NCBI GenBank assembly: GCA_017591395.1
Contig: WEDG01002049.1
Coordinates: forward strand, 99,063 to 163,062
Source: Schistocephalus solidus
Lineage: Eukaryota > Platyhelminthes > Cestoda > Diphyllobothriidea > Diphyllobothriidae
Direction: 5' to 3'
Length of the DNA stretch: 64,000 nt
Each line of letters opens with the position of its first letter. Position 1 is the first letter of the stretch. Positions 1-13,335 of the stretch are shown here, piece by piece. Below the pieces are notes generated by a model. It saw nothing but the letters and a program-made list of their open reading frames with translations. It was not told the DNA's origin and did not search any database. A program made the translations under genes and the position numbers.

Positions 1-439
1 AAAATGAAAAAAGTGGACCATGGAAAACGGCTAAGTGTGCATAGAGGATATTCGGAGGAGGGCTTACCAGTACTCAGCGTCCTGTCAACGGATCCTCAAA
101 GTTCAAACTGGTCTGCGTAGACGTTGAGGACCCTCGGCACTAAAAGGAATCCTACCAGCATTCGCCAAACACTCCAGACACGTTCCCCAATTTCAATCGG
201 ACATTTTTAGTCGAAAACGACCTGGTGAGCGCATGAAAGTTCACGTTTTATCAACAGAAAACTTGTCTACCAGGAATAGGTGCAGTCCCACCTGTTTCCT
301 CTTCCAAAGAAAATAATCTCTGTAGTTAGTTGCAAGGATCACGAACTAGCCATCACCTATCACGCAACTAAGCGACAGAAACTCTTTTGGGCTTTCTAGC
401 CATCCTTACTGCCAAACGTAACTGCAAACATGCACATAG
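1..439. other. No gene recognised
   Basis: I see no exon with splice sites, no repeat shared with the rest of the window and no RNA gene. The short open frames have no recognisable motif. Confidence 0.4.
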
Positions 440-700
440 GACAGTTTGAACCTCGCGAACGAGTATGTTCACTATGTGTCCTAGAGCATGGTGACAACAG
501 GACGGTCGCTTGTGCATGAGGTAGTTTATGTTGACAGCAGACTTCCGCAACATCTGTTCTAATCTCTCCTGCCTAACTCACCTGACCTAGACGGGGAGTC
601 AAGGAGACCGGAGGTGCCGCAGCTGACAACAATCAGCCTGCGCGTGCCATGCACACCTGGACCGTACACGATGGGTCAATTTCTCACAGAAACAAGAACT
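440..700 (+). repeat. Diverged copy of the dispersed ~370-bp repeat
   Basis: The order of blocks matches the units near 22.2-22.8 kb: a segment reading ggacggt...cttg, then gtagactt.cgc, then the string gtcaaggagaccggaggtg, then a gcgtgcc...cacacctgg block. It is strongly diverged and has no open frame. Its class is not recognised. Confidence 0.5.
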
Positions 701-2334
701 GGACGGCTCAATTTCAATCTACGCTGGAGGCCGCACTAAGAATGAGCCATTTTAGCCCGATTTCTCTTCCTGAGAGAACCGGGTTGGTAACCTTCTAGGT
801 CATGACTTTGAGCGCACTGTAATAGTTTAAGAGCGCATCAGATTGTTCCTGGTGAGGAAGTGCACCGAAATGAACCAGTCAGCAGTTCGAGCCGGTCGGC
901 TGGGATTGCGTGAAGGTGACCCACTCGGCAGGAAACCGGTTCCGAAGCGTGCCACCACAAGCCGCGTGTGCGACAGATGTTATCGGACGGAACAGAGAGT
1001 GAGATAGATGCATCGCAAGTATGTTTGCACTATAATCCAGCGCTAGTTACCATTCCTGCACCGCCATGCTGCGAAGCATCTCGTGTTATAGGATGTGGGG
1101 CCACTGCGCAGCCTGGTTGATGCGTGTGAGACAAGTATGTCTCGTAGCGCGATCGGTGAGCACCCCACTACCGATGAGCTGGTCTGTTCACGAGATGAAA
1201 GAACTAGTTCTTCGTCGGTGGTCCGTAACACTGAAGAATTAATATTCGCGTTAAGCCGCCTTCAACGTGACCAGGCTAAAACCCGGTTTAAGGTCAACCT
1301 TCCTGACCCCGTATCAGTAGAGATACAGGAATTGCGGTACAAACGTTGCAGCCATGCTCCAGATAGTGTAAATTACTTAAATTCGGCTGAGGATCTGATG
1401 GTGCATACGCAAGTTGGCTCTCGAATAAGAAACCTTTCGGCCACTGACTGCGTAAAGGAAGTTGGCATTTAAGCTGAATGTGCTTTTTAAGTGATATAGG
1501 AGACTTGCAGAATATGAAATTTCCTTTAAATCTAGTTTTGACAGATAAAGCTCGAACAGGTGATAACGGCAAGACTTTTGAGGACTGTTACGTAATTATA
1601 GTCGCTGAGTTGCATCCACAAATGTCTTACGTCTGATTACTAAGAATTTTAATTTATGTCCGAGGGTGACAGGCATGTTCAGTCGCCTCTTCACAGGGGC
1701 AAAAATAGAAGCAGGAAAAGGGCACCAGAGACAGTGATTACCAATAACGCTGAAACACTGAAGGTGAAATTGCTGGAACGTTTGTGAACTGTGTCTCTGA
1801 TATTTCACGCTATCTGTTCTACCATCAATTTTCGAAGATTGGAATGTGAATAGCAGCTTAGGTAGCCGTGATTAACCCTCTAGCCTGCCATGTTATTCGA
1901 TCGCTACTGGCTAACCTGCGAATGCATATGGCCTGGGTGGCCGGAAAGTTTAAACACACAATAAATGTTTTACGGCAAGTTTCACTGACAGGTCGAGAAT
2001 TCATCCAAGGATGCCGTCGGCTGCGAAACTAAGCACATTATCCGGTAGGACAAGGGAAGTGGTGGTTGATTCCAAAAAGTGTACAAATTCCCTCACACTA
2101 AGCATAGCTCTGTCGTTAAAGATAAAGTACTGGCACCTATTTCCGTGTCCTGCAAATTACTTCAGGGCCATATACATACCACGTAGTTAGAAAATCCCAG
2201 CATTCCTGTGAAGACGTCAGTTTCGGAACACATAAAGGGTTTTTTTCAGGCTCGTATACTACTTTGGTTCAAGATGAACACTTCATATGCTTTCCAACCT
2301 GCCACCTAGAAAAACAACGATGAAACAGAGACAG
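701..2334. other. Gene-poor stretch, nothing recognised
   Basis: The longest stop-free frame here (1095-1472, +, 125 codons) shows no domain, no signal peptide, and no paralogue elsewhere in the window. I see no repeat or RNA gene. Confidence 0.35.
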
Positions 2335-2495
2335 ATGGTGGTACCAACAAAGGCAGGGGAGATCGAAAGGGCCATTTCTGGCTTGTTAGTCTTCATCAGC
2401 CAGCCATACCCAATCCCAGCTGGGGATCACTTCAGCTTTCAACCCAGGATGTTGATCATCGGGTATAACATTCTACCAGTGAGCCACAGGCCCGT
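2335..2495 (-). repeat. tRNA-headed SINE, family 1, degenerate copy
   Basis: On the minus strand the copy has the remains of a tRNA-like A box (near 2490-2500), a degraded B-box region, then the family core meaning 'gccagaaatggcc' read toward 2360. The same core occurs at 11.3, 24.3, 24.7, 38.5 and 38.8 kb. Such elements are transcribed by RNA polymerase III and mobilised by a partner non-LTR retrotransposon. The partner is not identified here. Confidence 0.55.
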
Positions 2496-5400
2496 TGTCG
2501 GTACCACTTTATCTGCCTGTACCACTTGACACAATAGGACGAGCATGTTCCGCAAGCAGATCAGTGAGCACCACACTATCACAGAGACATAGCTAATTGT
2601 CTGAGACCTCCTCTTCTTCGTTCCCCTCCCTAAGCCTGTAACGTCTGAACACTCTCAGACCTCTCCCCCACACCCACTGTTTACTCGTGGTCTAAACTTA
2701 TGCTACCCTACCCTATATTACTATACAGGCCTGATGATGAATAATCGAGGGCACACTTTTGCCCAAATTAACTTCTTAAATGTTTACATGGGTATTAGCG
2801 CTGAACTTAATGTTAAACTACTGATAATTTTAAGAATAAATTCCAAGGAAGTTACTTGCCTGAGAACGTCGGCAATGGATAATGTTAGCAGTACATTCCA
2901 GAAAACAAAAATACGCCTAATGTAGGCCCTAAAGCAACACGGAAGGCTTTTATCCCGCTATTAAAACGGACCGGGCTGGAGAAATGCCATTGTATGTTTA
3001 TGTAGCTGCAAGAAATTTTAGCAGCGTTTTGAACAGGATAAATTGCAAACATTTACAAATGAAATGTTGAGAAATTCAATGTTCGCTAATGGGTTAATGA
3101 GATTTTTATTATCAAATAACTTTAATGACTCATTCAACTTAACTTACTCCATACCATTTTCGTTTTTAAAATTAATTTGGCACAATGGGAAAGGATGTCA
3201 TATCTAAAAGAAGCTGTGGTGATCAACTTGTGTCTTTCGCAAAAAATATTGCATTATAAGGGGTACGGACAACAAAAAGAATGGATATTGGAAGGACCCT
3301 TTCCGACTTATGTGGCATTGGAACCCATTCATTGTCCGTGCGGCTAAAAGACCAAGAGTCTTTTACCCCCGCGCCAACTTCTCTACAATTGAATTACTGG
3401 CGTACATCTTTAGTGCATTCAATTGAATTTACTTTATGTCCTTTGACAAAGGTGTGAAATCTGCGTTTTTCAGTCGTATATACATTTTACATATGGTTTT
3501 TAAAGGCACTGAATAGTGCGGACCGTATGCGGAGTCCCATCTAAAATAAGATAAAAGTGGATGAATGAGCGAGGCCTTCGTGTATTACTTTAGGGTGCAT
3601 ATGACTTAAAAGGTTATTTAAACAATCAGGCAACTAGTAAAAGGAGTTATTCTCAACACAGAGCCACTTCTACGTTGGTCATCGGACTGTGGTCAATTAA
3701 TGTGATGGCTGAGGTCACAAATATGCGCACCACGAACTGAATGAACTGACACTGTTCACGTGAGAATTTTGAAAAACATTCACCCAATTTAAGTCATTAG
3801 TTTTCCTGCGGTTTGTATCAATGTGAAGTTTTTATTTTAGTCAGTAAAATATTGGTCGAACTGTTTCTTGCTAGTTGAAGTTGGAGTTGGAGTTAATCGG
3901 TTCTTGCGATTTATAATCTGGGCTAGTTATGCTATGCTCCTATTTAAAAAAGCACAAATGGTGACCAGAGAGCTGAAGTTACCCTTCTGGGTGCTTAATA
4001 AAACAATTTATTTATTTACCTTTATACTACTTGTCATTAGCCACTATTCGCTAAAGTTCCTCCACTAAACAGAAGGCAAGGCGATCGTTTCTCCATAACT
4101 GCACAAAAGGGATTGCCCCCATTCGTTCCATTCGCTGTCTGTATCCAGGACTCCTATAAATAAAGTTCTTCTGCACGCAGCGTATTTTTGGTTTTTTGAA
4201 GCTTGATCTAACCAAGTAAGCTGGCGATATCATTTATAAGATCCAGAACATTCTGATACATAGAACAGAGTTGATGACAAGAAAGTTCCAGGTACATGCA
4301 GTTCTGGTTGAGCGACGATGAAACGCTGAAAGGTAACTGCCTAGGAGCTCGCAGTATTGAAGGCAATTGAGACGGGTGGAAACGAGATGGATAATTTGAT
4401 AGGAAGTAGGCCACAACAGCCGACCTCTTTCAGGCTGTATTTAGACGTCCAGCTAATTCTTGTTGGGCCATGGCAATGGCAGGGTTCGCGCAAAATTTTT
4501 CCTTGTGAATGCGATCGGATTGCGCAGCCTAACTGTCATAATTTTTCCCTCATTTAAAGCTGACACTATCGTAACACGTTTTCGTACTTCACCGGAGTTC
4601 AATGGGCTACCCGTAAAAGCGTCCAATGGAGGACCAAAATTTGCAAACTCTGTTGGTCTTGAAGATAGGTCTTGCGTTTGTCTCACATTTCTCAATTTAG
4701 GGAGGTGCACATTCCGTCATAACTTTGTACACACTTCTACTTGTTCGACAAATATGACTTGTTTTGTGGTGTTATTTTGGTTTGTTGAAATGAATTGATC
4801 TACAGAAAGCTTTTTTCAAATCAAGAGTTCAACTGTGTGCTGGGCAACGGGTTTTCATGTTTGGGTAGGTCTACAAATATGACCTAAACGGCCAGTTGCA
4901 TTATAAAGAATGTCCCAAAACTCATTACTGCGGTAAATGCTTCTAAGGAATATTTTATTTTGAAGTTTTTGATAAACAGATAGAACAAAATCTAAATGTA
5001 CGGGCAATCGACTGAAAACACTGAAATCGTAAAGTATTCACTACTATTTCAAGGGCAATCTGAAACTCATTATAATCGAACACTCGAACTACTTATAAAG
5101 AAATTTAACAAAATAAAGGTCCCCTCAATATACACACAACGGTGCATTTACTCCTGCACCTGACAATTCTATTTATTTATTCTATTTATTATTCAGTGAC
5201 CAGCCTGTCGACCCCTGAGCTTATTAAATATTGCAACCTTGTGAGGTCCGTATCGGCGCAATCAAGTGGAAATCCGTTTGCCGTGGTCGAAAGCATCTAA
5301 AACCATTTACAAAGGGAAGAAAACCCTGTTGGAACATACACTTGAAATTAAGGTTGCTTGGTAACGGCCAGGCTTTGTAGTGCCCATAATCTGGAATAAT

Positions 5401-7770
5401 ATGTATGTGTGAAATTCAGAAAAGAACTATTTTCGAAAATAATTCTACATTTGTTACTTTCTTATCACACTTTTGCATGCACAGGCTTGCTGTACATTTA
5501 AAACTTCAGTTTATTTAGTTACATCAATTTTTCACGTTTTCAGAATTTGCAGTTTTTCTAAAACAACGAGTATTTCTATTCAACAAAATATTAAGTTGTG
5601 AACCGCAATATGCCTTCTTCTTAAGGACGGTCACTTTCTTTACTGCTGTAAAACGTTGGAGGACGCAACTTCGACTAATTTTGCCTAACAGGTCCTTTCT
5701 TGTGAAATCCATGAAATTTAATGAGGTAGGGCGTCTAGTGTAATTTGAATTTACTCTGAATACATAAAACCAGCTAAGTAGAGAAAGTATTTTGGTATTT
5801 AAGGGTTGGAAGTATCTGCGTGATTCATATGTCTAATTATTAATTTGCTCCTTGCAGTCGGAAAAAATTCCTTTTATAGGTTTGTTTGGTATCTCAGCCC
5901 TATTTTTGAGAATAAATCGAGTCATCCCTGATTTTCTCGTAGCTGACCTCATTTCTGCCTGAGGAATGCACCCGTCTGCATCTTCCAGCCAATCAGAAGG
6001 ACAGATTACGTCTCTGACTGAGTGATGCGTAAATATTTAAGTTACGTCACTCTCCAGACGAGGCCTTCCATTAAGATGGTTTTACCGTCTAGTCTCCTGT
6101 CTATCGGCTCAGTAAGAAAGAATATAAACTTAAGTGCTGCGTTGAGCAATTTTTTTGTGATCTAGAACCTGAAAGCTTGGAAACCAGACTTGTAAGAAAG
6201 TGAAGTCAGTCAAAAAATTATTTTATTGCTGAATCTCATATTTGTGAATTTGTGACATAAAACGTCCGATTTTTACAAACAGCAATCCATCTCTTTGTTA
6301 GAAGAACCTGACGACCAGCAAGTTGTCAACTGTGTGTATGGGTTTGCTCATGCCCCCTTCAGAGCTTAAAGGTTTTTTGAGGACTAGCTGGGATCAATTT
6401 AAAACTTAGCTTCAAAAATGCCCATACTGAGCCCGTCAATACTGGCTCCAAAGGTCGTATGGAAGCGAAACGTTAGAGTTGAAGTGTTACCGAGGTGAAA
6501 CGAGGGTAGCCACAGTGAGGGTTTTAAACCTCACGTTCAATCATCTGCGTGACTTCGATTTGCTCGTCGCGTAAACATAAGAACTTAGATACATGGCTCA
6601 AGTGTTACATTTTGTGATCGCAATATTCCTTTGCAGTACTCGGTGAGAACCATCGTTGCCTGAGTGCTAGTGACAACCGACTTGGGAGTTTACGTATAGT
6701 TAAGAAGTGTTGCGTGGAAACCCTACTCTGTCCGCTTTCAAGTTGGCCTAATTTTCAGCGACATATACCTGGAGATGAGCTCGGGAGCTACGATTGACAT
6801 GGTGTGAAGCCCCCGTCTAACGTTGCCACTTCTACATCCGTTGGTTCCTTCTTCCGACACAGAATATAGGCCCCATTGGATGCCTAACCAAAACCTTCAC
6901 CGTTTAAGGATCTTCACCACGGACTAAGACCGAACTTGATATTCCCGTCTTCATCTGTTTTTACAGTTTTACGCAAATGCCAGTTCTCATTCCGTAAGCA
7001 TTGAGGCATGCGTCATCCACCAGCCAAGCCGAGCCGATGTGAATTAGTATCAGTGTTAGTATATGCTGATTGGTCAATTGACATGGGACCCTCTGTTAGA
7101 CTCCGCTTCCTCCAAATCAAATGACATTCTGTCCTAGATAAAAGACACTACCGAATACTAACACTCATTGGAAATTGTCCTCTGCAGTTTCTCATTCTGT
7201 TCCAAGAAGCTTTTGTTGCGCTTTGGATTTCAGCGTGTCGATAGTGCTGATTCGAACCTTGTTCACTGCCCAGGGCAAATATCTAAAATACCTACATAAG
7301 TGCACCTTTTTATAAAACATCAAAGCCTTCGAAGTTTTCCAGCTTGCCTGATGAAGGGATCATCAAGGTAGATCCTTTCGCAGGGAACCATTTTCGTAAA
7401 TTTCGTGCTCACGAAAAGGGCTTCGGAGAATACCTCCATCCACTGATAACCAGAAATGGTTGTCACAGCAGATTAATTCCCAAGACTCACATCAGCTCTC
7501 GTAGGTGCACAGACCAGCAACTTATGACTTAACCATCGGAAAATTACTAGAGTAAAAAAACAAAACTCTAGTATCTAGGGTATTGGTGGACACAGAGACA
7601 ACAAGACAAAATCCCTCAGTCACCATGAGATGAAATCTAAACAACCGGGCACATATGCGTGCCTGCGCGCTTGGATGCGCATGTTTTCATGAAATTTGGT
7701 CCAAATAACTCGTCGTTTGAACAATAACTTCCCTCCACCCGACGCACGTAGCTCTACGCCTTGCAGAACG
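2496..7770. other. Long gene-poor AT-rich stretch
   Basis: I read both strands and found no exon with splice sites and no retroelement motif. Open frames of 60-112 codons (for example 4460-4798, +) overlap on opposite strands and lack recognisable motifs. A segment at about 6460-6480 (gcgaaacgtta) resembles the 3' tails of the PLE copies further right, but is too short to call. Confidence 0.4.
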
Positions 7771-7793
7771 ACACACACACACACACACACACA
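7771..7793 (+). repeat. (AC)n microsatellite
   Basis: About eleven AC repeats, followed directly by a GA-rich imperfect tract to about 7820. The frames read through it are low-complexity artefacts. Confidence 0.95.
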
Positions 7794-8114
7794 GAGTGAG
7801 AGTGAGAGAAAGAGAATGCCACATAGCTCACAATTACTGTTAGCAGCCTGGTACATAACGGCGACTGGGTTTGTTCACCTCTACTTGGGGTAAAGTAAAC
7901 AGCGTGCGCAGAGTAAACTGGCAGATGACAAGTCTCTCTAACGTCTGCCGGCAGACCAAATCCACAAGTCACGAATTCAGCCGCGGCTTGTGGAGTGAAA
8001 ATTTGTACTAGTAAGTGTAAAAAACACATTAACAGGCCATTCTCCGATCGAAAGCGTTAGCCGATGCAAAATAATAACGAGTCCTGCGAGAATTCAAGAG
8101 ACAGAAATTGTCAG

Positions 8115-8640
8115 CGCCAGAAACGCATTTTCGATTGGGAATGATTGTAAGATTGATTAGCTCGTGGCTTAATTCTGTTATATTTAAACACGCCGGAATC
8201 TTGTCTTTTGAGTGCAGTACTTTTTGGCCTCCTGCAAAATCCACACTCGGTAAAAATGACTGCTTAAGTAGTATGCCTTTTTTCTACTGATATTCGATTA
8301 CCTTTTAAATTATAATTTATTTTGTAGAAACGTGCCCAAAATATCGTTTTTATCCTTACTTGGCAGAGAGTCACTTCTTCTCAAAATTTTATATGTATTA
8401 GAAGGGCATATTTATGTTCATTAAAAGTTTTCCTATCACCGAATAATTTTGAGCCCAAACTGCCGTTGTAGTTTACAAACTGCATAGTTTGTGTATACAA
8501 AGAATCATATATTCCTCTATCGAAATTATAAAAATAGTATATTTCTCATAAAATTTTGTGATGGATGTGGACTATGTTGTATACTTCGCGAGGAGCATTA
8601 CTAAAAGGACAATTAGGATGCTGTTCATAAAACTCTCATC
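8115..8640 (+). repeat. AT-rich direct repeat, left copy
   Basis: It aligns to 8965-9460: both begin with a 'gaaacgc.ttttcgatt' block. They continue through a 'gtaaaaatg...taagtagtat' block (8250 and 9113), a 'tagaaa...gtcc/gccc' block, and a long AT-rich tail. No coding frame is conserved between the copies. Class unknown. Confidence 0.6.
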
Positions 8641-8964
8641 AGTAGAAACTTTTTAAAAACCAAAAATGGCCTTTCTTCGAGCATATCCTTCACAGAAGAT
8701 GTGATTGGCTATTGAATGGGTACAAGGAAGTGTAAGTTTTCCCCAAAATATATACGAATTCATAAAAGCATCGAAAATCACTATTATCTTCCAGTCTAGC
8801 CCATACGCTTTACCATTGTGGGCCCAACGCCATGCCTGACTCAATCCCCACGATGCAATTAAATGACAGCTACAGTAGATTCTCTATCTAATGAAATGTC
8901 AGCCGAAATTCTGAGATGTCATGAACAATGGAACAGCTGTTTTATTCGCCTGAAGTTTTGGCTT

Positions 8965-9460
8965 CGGAAACGCGTTTTCGATTCAAGGAACTTACTTAAG
9001 TGGAGTGGTCGTATTGATGATCTTGTAGCCTTATCCCAAAATATTTCAGTCACGGTAGGATGACAGCTTTTGAACAAGCATCTTTTAAACTACCTGTAGG
9101 AAATTTAATCTGTAAAAATGGTTAGTTAAGTAGTATACAATTTTCTCATTGATTTTAAATGCTCTTAAATATATTTTATAGAAATCACGTCCACAAATAT
9201 TCTTTTTTTACTCATTTTATAAAATATTACGTCTTCCTTGAATGTAATACTTAAAGAAGGTGTATGTTTCAGTTTGAAGAAAGTTTATCATCATTCGATT
9301 TTTAAACACCGTGGATTATTCATCCATAATACATTGTAACGGTTAATTTATTAATGTTGCCTATGATTCATACAACATAATCAAAATCCATTACAACACT
9401 GTATGAGGACTGTGTGAGCTCTTATTCATAGCATAGAGTAATGCATAATTTTTCCTTACA
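8965..9460 (+). repeat. AT-rich direct repeat, right copy
   Basis: Partner of 8115-8640, offset about 850 bp. Indels between copies are not multiples of three, so this is not a coding duplication. The open frame at 9441-9665 lies at its end and has no recognised motif. Confidence 0.6.
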
Positions 9461-11164
9461 AATAATGCATACAGCATGTAGGTTGGGAACCTTGAATTCA
9501 AGTACAAGGGCTCAGAGCTTTACAGAAATGTTAAAACTTTTTTTAAAACCGAAAGATACCTTTTATTCAAGTATTAGATTTGAAGACAGCGTAATATTCT
9601 ATAAATTGAGTAAGAGAAAGAATATTTATGGACGTGATTTCTATAAAGTATATTTAAATTATTAAGAGCATTGAAAATCAATGTGAAAATGGTATACTAC
9701 AACCCCACTGCCTCTGATCGTCCTCACTCTGTTTTTCATTGGGCCTAGGTGGGTGATGGAAGAGCGAGGGAGGGAGATACAGCTAAAGTCTGCTACCAAG
9801 CTGACCCATCTCCCGTGCATGTCACCGTACTCGCGTCCAACCCGCTCGGGGACACCGGATGGACATCGCACATGCCGGTCTGTAGGTGACAATTGCTCAG
9901 GTGCTAACTCACACGTCACGCCATCTCTTAAAATGGCCACATTTAGTCTTCGGCGTAGGAGGTTCTATCCCTGGCGTCAGATATTTGTATGTTTCTCTCG
10001 CGAGAGAAACAACTATCATACTAAGTTCGCCTCCTTGACGGTTGAATTTAGAATCATTTCATTTCCGGCTACCAAAATCCGCCTAATTCTTTGCCAGTTT
10101 CAGCTGTTTCTTTTTGTCTGAGAGTTTAACAAGGAGCAGTTAATTTGAGATGAAGAACTTGTTCAGATGACAAGTTGAGCATTATATTTACTAATATATT
10201 CAAAATTGGTATGGTCTGCAATAGTTAAAATAGTCAGACTATTTATCCCATAAACAAATTATATGAACTGAGAACACTGTCATGGTCAGCGTGATGGCTC
10301 ATATTTTATTACTGGGAGTTTTCTCAATTCCACCTATCTTTTAGCATGACTGATCAAGCAACGACCAATGGGATTTTCTATTTGAGAAATTATATAGGGT
10401 TTCATTGTCAGAGATATGAGCGGAAACCTGACAAGAAACATTCCTAGAGTAAATAACCAATCAGCGACCAGCGCAGAAGGTGTTGAGATGCCGACCGATT
10501 GATTTATTTTCACTGCCAAACTCTGGGATTGACCATTCCGTGGATACTGCCTCTTGAGCCAGAGGTAGTAATACCTCACCGTTAACCGCCATTTTTATAA
10601 TATCAGACGAATGACACTTCCCCTTAAAGTGTTCGGACTTCAGGGCCATTAGTTGCCTTACCACGTTTTCATGCACGGTTCCGTTTGTTCATTAGTTTCG
10701 GCATGGAAACGGCGATCAGAGATTTGTTTACACCCAAAAGAGCATCAAAGGACAGTCTGGCTGCCCTCATTAAAGTCATAAATTTCCTTCCCTGACCTTT
10801 CGCTGCCGACAGGCCACTTTCACTCACTTCCCACCGCTCGCGACCGCAAATATTTACTACTTTTAAATGGGTAGTGTATGGAATGCAGGTTATTCGAGCC
10901 CAGTCATCGGCGACTGCCATTCTCTAGCGCCCCGCCCCACCCACTGTAATCAGGTTCAGGGCGCCCAGAATGGACCGGCCACATAACCCTGTCAAATCCA
11001 GTCAATTATCGCATCAACAGTGGCCCTCCTGGACATACTTAACCAAAGGCACGTAGCACAAAACCCTGCCTTGTCTCCAAGCTGTGGTTCCTCAAGACTG
11101 ATGAATAAGCTCCCTCCCCATCTGTGGAGTTCAGTAGTTCAGAGTACTTTCACAGTAAATGGAA
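9461..11164. other. No gene recognised
   Basis: There are several overlapping short open frames on both strands (for example 9753-10121, +), none with a motif, a splice context or a second copy. The stretch 10600-11000 is less AT-rich than its surroundings but still unassigned. Confidence 0.35.
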
Positions 11165-11475
11165 TTGCTTGTTCGTTGATGAACTCTCAATGATCTTTAA
11201 CGGAACTCACTCGTCTCCTTCTGCCTTGGGGATCACTCTCGAGCCTCGCCAGCAGCCACACAGCAGCAAGTAGTAGAAGAGGCAGATGAAGCAGGCTGGC
11301 AAAGACAAGGGAGACTGGAATGGCCATTTCTGGCTTATAAGCCATCGTCAGCCAGTCATATCCAATCCCAGGTGATGCACCACCCGATGATCGAGCCCGC
11401 GACCTGTTCAGCAGAAGTCCAACGCTCTAAACATTGAGTTACGGGCTAGTCGTCTTGCTGGTTTATATCGGCAAT
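11165..11475 (-). repeat. tRNA-headed SINE, family 1, near full length
   Basis: Read on the minus strand, it starts with a tRNA-like head: an A-box-like gtaactcaatg and a B-box-like ggtcgcgggctcgatc. Then comes a spacer, the core 'ccagaaatggcc', and a 3' body with gaggctcgagagtgatcc ending near 11165. The head resembles an arginine tRNA with a TCT-like loop (cttctg), but cannot fold as a functional tRNA. This is the best-preserved family member here. Confidence 0.7.
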
Positions 11476-12424
11476 AGAAATTAATCCCTGTAAACGTTTT
11501 GGAACCGAGTAATGACATAAAAAAACAAGCAACATCGCTTACTTGAGAGCTGATTGGACCAACGATTCACCATAGGAAGAAATGACTAGAAATTCATTTG
11601 CGTGTATGTTTTTACAAAAAAATAGTTGCAAGGAAATACTGCACACTAGGTTATATTCAGAATGCTTTGCAGCGCAAAGGCATGTTCTTACAGTTATCCA
11701 TCACGTTTACTTAGTGGGATATTTGCTCCAAATTTATTTGGCTAGTACGAAATCAAAACTAAGCTCAAGAGGAATACCAACAAAAAGAAATGAACCCAGC
11801 TTGTCCATTTCGGACGTGCAATGAATGAAATAACTTTTATTTTGGTGGGCCGATGTGCCCTGAATTTTGGAGTTACTGAAAGTCTGTCTTGACCACCAGC
11901 CCACGACAAATACAGTTTTTCGTAATTTTATCTTTTTAGAAGGGTTAACTTGGCGCAACTATGTATACCAGATGGTGTGTGCCGTGTTATTTCAATTCCC
12001 AACGCAAACACTGGTCCCAAATCACTATGTGTTCCTCTATCGGCCATTGCTTACTTCAAAATTATCGTAGACAACTGGCAGTTAATACCGAGTATGGAGA
12101 ACAAAATGATCAATTTTTGCTTAGTCTTCGTGCACGACCAGGCAGACACACAGATTTGGGTCCAGATCTGTTGGTATTCTACCAGTTGGGTCATGGGTAC
12201 CCCTGTTGTTGGCTGTAACCCCCCAACGAGCTTATCCCGTAACTTAAACATATGACTTTAGACAAAAGCATGTAATTGTTTGCGAGAAGTTGCCAAGAAG
12301 TTACGCAACCTCATGGATTCGTCTAAATCTAGGCAACATTGCAACAAACACATGCATTAAGTAATTGTTATAAAACTAAAATACTACTGACTACTGAAAT
12401 GTGAAGGTTAAATGGAGAGTCTTC
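11476..12424. other. No gene recognised
   Basis: A cluster of overlapping open frames of 66-101 codons lies at 11.86-12.26 kb on both strands. None has a recognisable domain, and the overlap in all frames suggests chance. Confidence 0.35.
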
Positions 12425-13140
12425 CTAAAGGAAAGAAAGATTTAGTTCTGCGCAAATTCCTATGTTGCGATTGAAAAGTCGGATAAATTGGCGTGTTGAG
12501 GACGGTGGAACTGGGAGCGAAGGGGGAGGGAGGGAGGGGTTTATGGTACGCTGTGAGCGAGGTCTGTACGTCAAACATGTGGAATGCGCGTGACTGGTAT
12601 CAGGGACTTGGGGCGACGTACAATCCTCTCGTGAAGTTGGCCAGGGAAGACAGACTGTCTGTGTCAACGTCTTCTGACAACAGAGCGTTGGGTTCACCAG
12701 CCGAGTCACCAGTGTCTCGGCTGTTGCTAGCACCCATTTGCTTAGGCCGTTAGAGTACTGTATGGGTGTCTGTTAGATTATCTGAAATGCTTTTTGGCGT
12801 CAACTTGGTGATTCGCATAGGTTAGATGTGCAGGAATCGAACCTGGAGTCGATCAAGTTTCCCCTTTACCTAGCCAAGCAGGTATGCGTTCGCATAACCT
12901 TTTCTCCAGACGTCTCGTTGTTCGGCCAATATATCCCACTCCACAGGAGCAGGTGAATGAATAGATAAACATCGAAGTGGCCTGCAATGGTAGTCAGTCT
13001 CCCCTTCCCCCCCCCCCCCCCCCCCCCCCCACCGTAGAAGGAGAAAGTTCACAAAGAAAAGGTGCAAGTTTGCCGCTGGGAAAGCACTCATGATTGCCAT
13101 CCTTAAAAGTCGTCTCACTAATGCGCTTGCTGCGTCTCCT
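12425..13140 (-). mobile_element. Penelope-like element fragment, GIY-YIG endonuclease end
   Basis: On the minus strand a linker leads into a frame (about 12990-12880) reading FIYSFTCSCGVGYIG, then RTTRRLEKRL. This is the Cys-X-Cys plus YIG core and Arg helix of the GIY-YIG domain that PLEs carry C-terminal to their reverse transcriptase. The domain nicks target DNA for insertion. Downstream, near 12730, LLATAE-like residues match the C-termini of the copies at 18.4, 19.3 and 28.4 kb. Frames break after the catalytic helix, so the copy is dead. No reverse transcriptase is attached. Confidence 0.75.
13007..13030 (+). repeat. Poly-C run (24 C)
   Basis: An uninterrupted C tract inside the linker just upstream of the GIY-YIG fragment, so G-rich in the element's sense strand. 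The related copy at 28.7 kb has only a short G-rich stretch here, so the tract expanded after insertion. Confidence 0.9.
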
Positions 13141-13224
13141 AGAAAAGGCAGTCTTATAAATAAGTCTTTCTTTTACCGATTAATGGGGATGGGGGTTGAC
13201 AGAGTTGACTAATTCATTAGACCG

Positions 13225-13335
13225 AACTGTGAAAAACTTCCGTGGCTATGACGTGATTTGAAACCACGTCAGCTAGGGGAATGGCTTCAGTACAACCGGC
13301 GCTCTAACTACCTGAGCTATGAGGCACCACCGGGG
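13225..13335 (-). repeat. tRNA-like SINE, family 2
   Basis: The minus strand reads gcctcatagctcaggtag (A box), a 'gcgccggttgta' anticodon-arm region, then gtggtttcaaatc (B box), followed by a 'cacggaagtttttcaca' body. The body matches 14640-14670, and the head matches 21113-21190. The tRNA arms do not pair well enough for a tRNA gene. Confidence 0.6.

Noticed and set aside
1095..1472. 125-codon open frame (+)
   Set aside because: No domain, no paralogue, no splice context; overlapped by frames on the other strand. Likely chance.
4460..4798. 112-codon open frame (+) overlapping an 85-codon minus frame
   Set aside because: No recognisable motif and composition like the surrounding non-coding DNA.
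7754..8029. 91-codon minus frame with Cys-Val repeats
   Set aside because: Generated by reading the (AC)n microsatellite.
9753..10121. 122-codon open frame (+)
   Set aside because: Overlaps a 92-codon minus frame, has no motif, and no second copy in the window.
12870..13118. 82-codon minus frame with a Gly run
   Set aside because: The Gly run is a translated poly-C tract. The frame belongs to the PLE linker and is not a separate gene.
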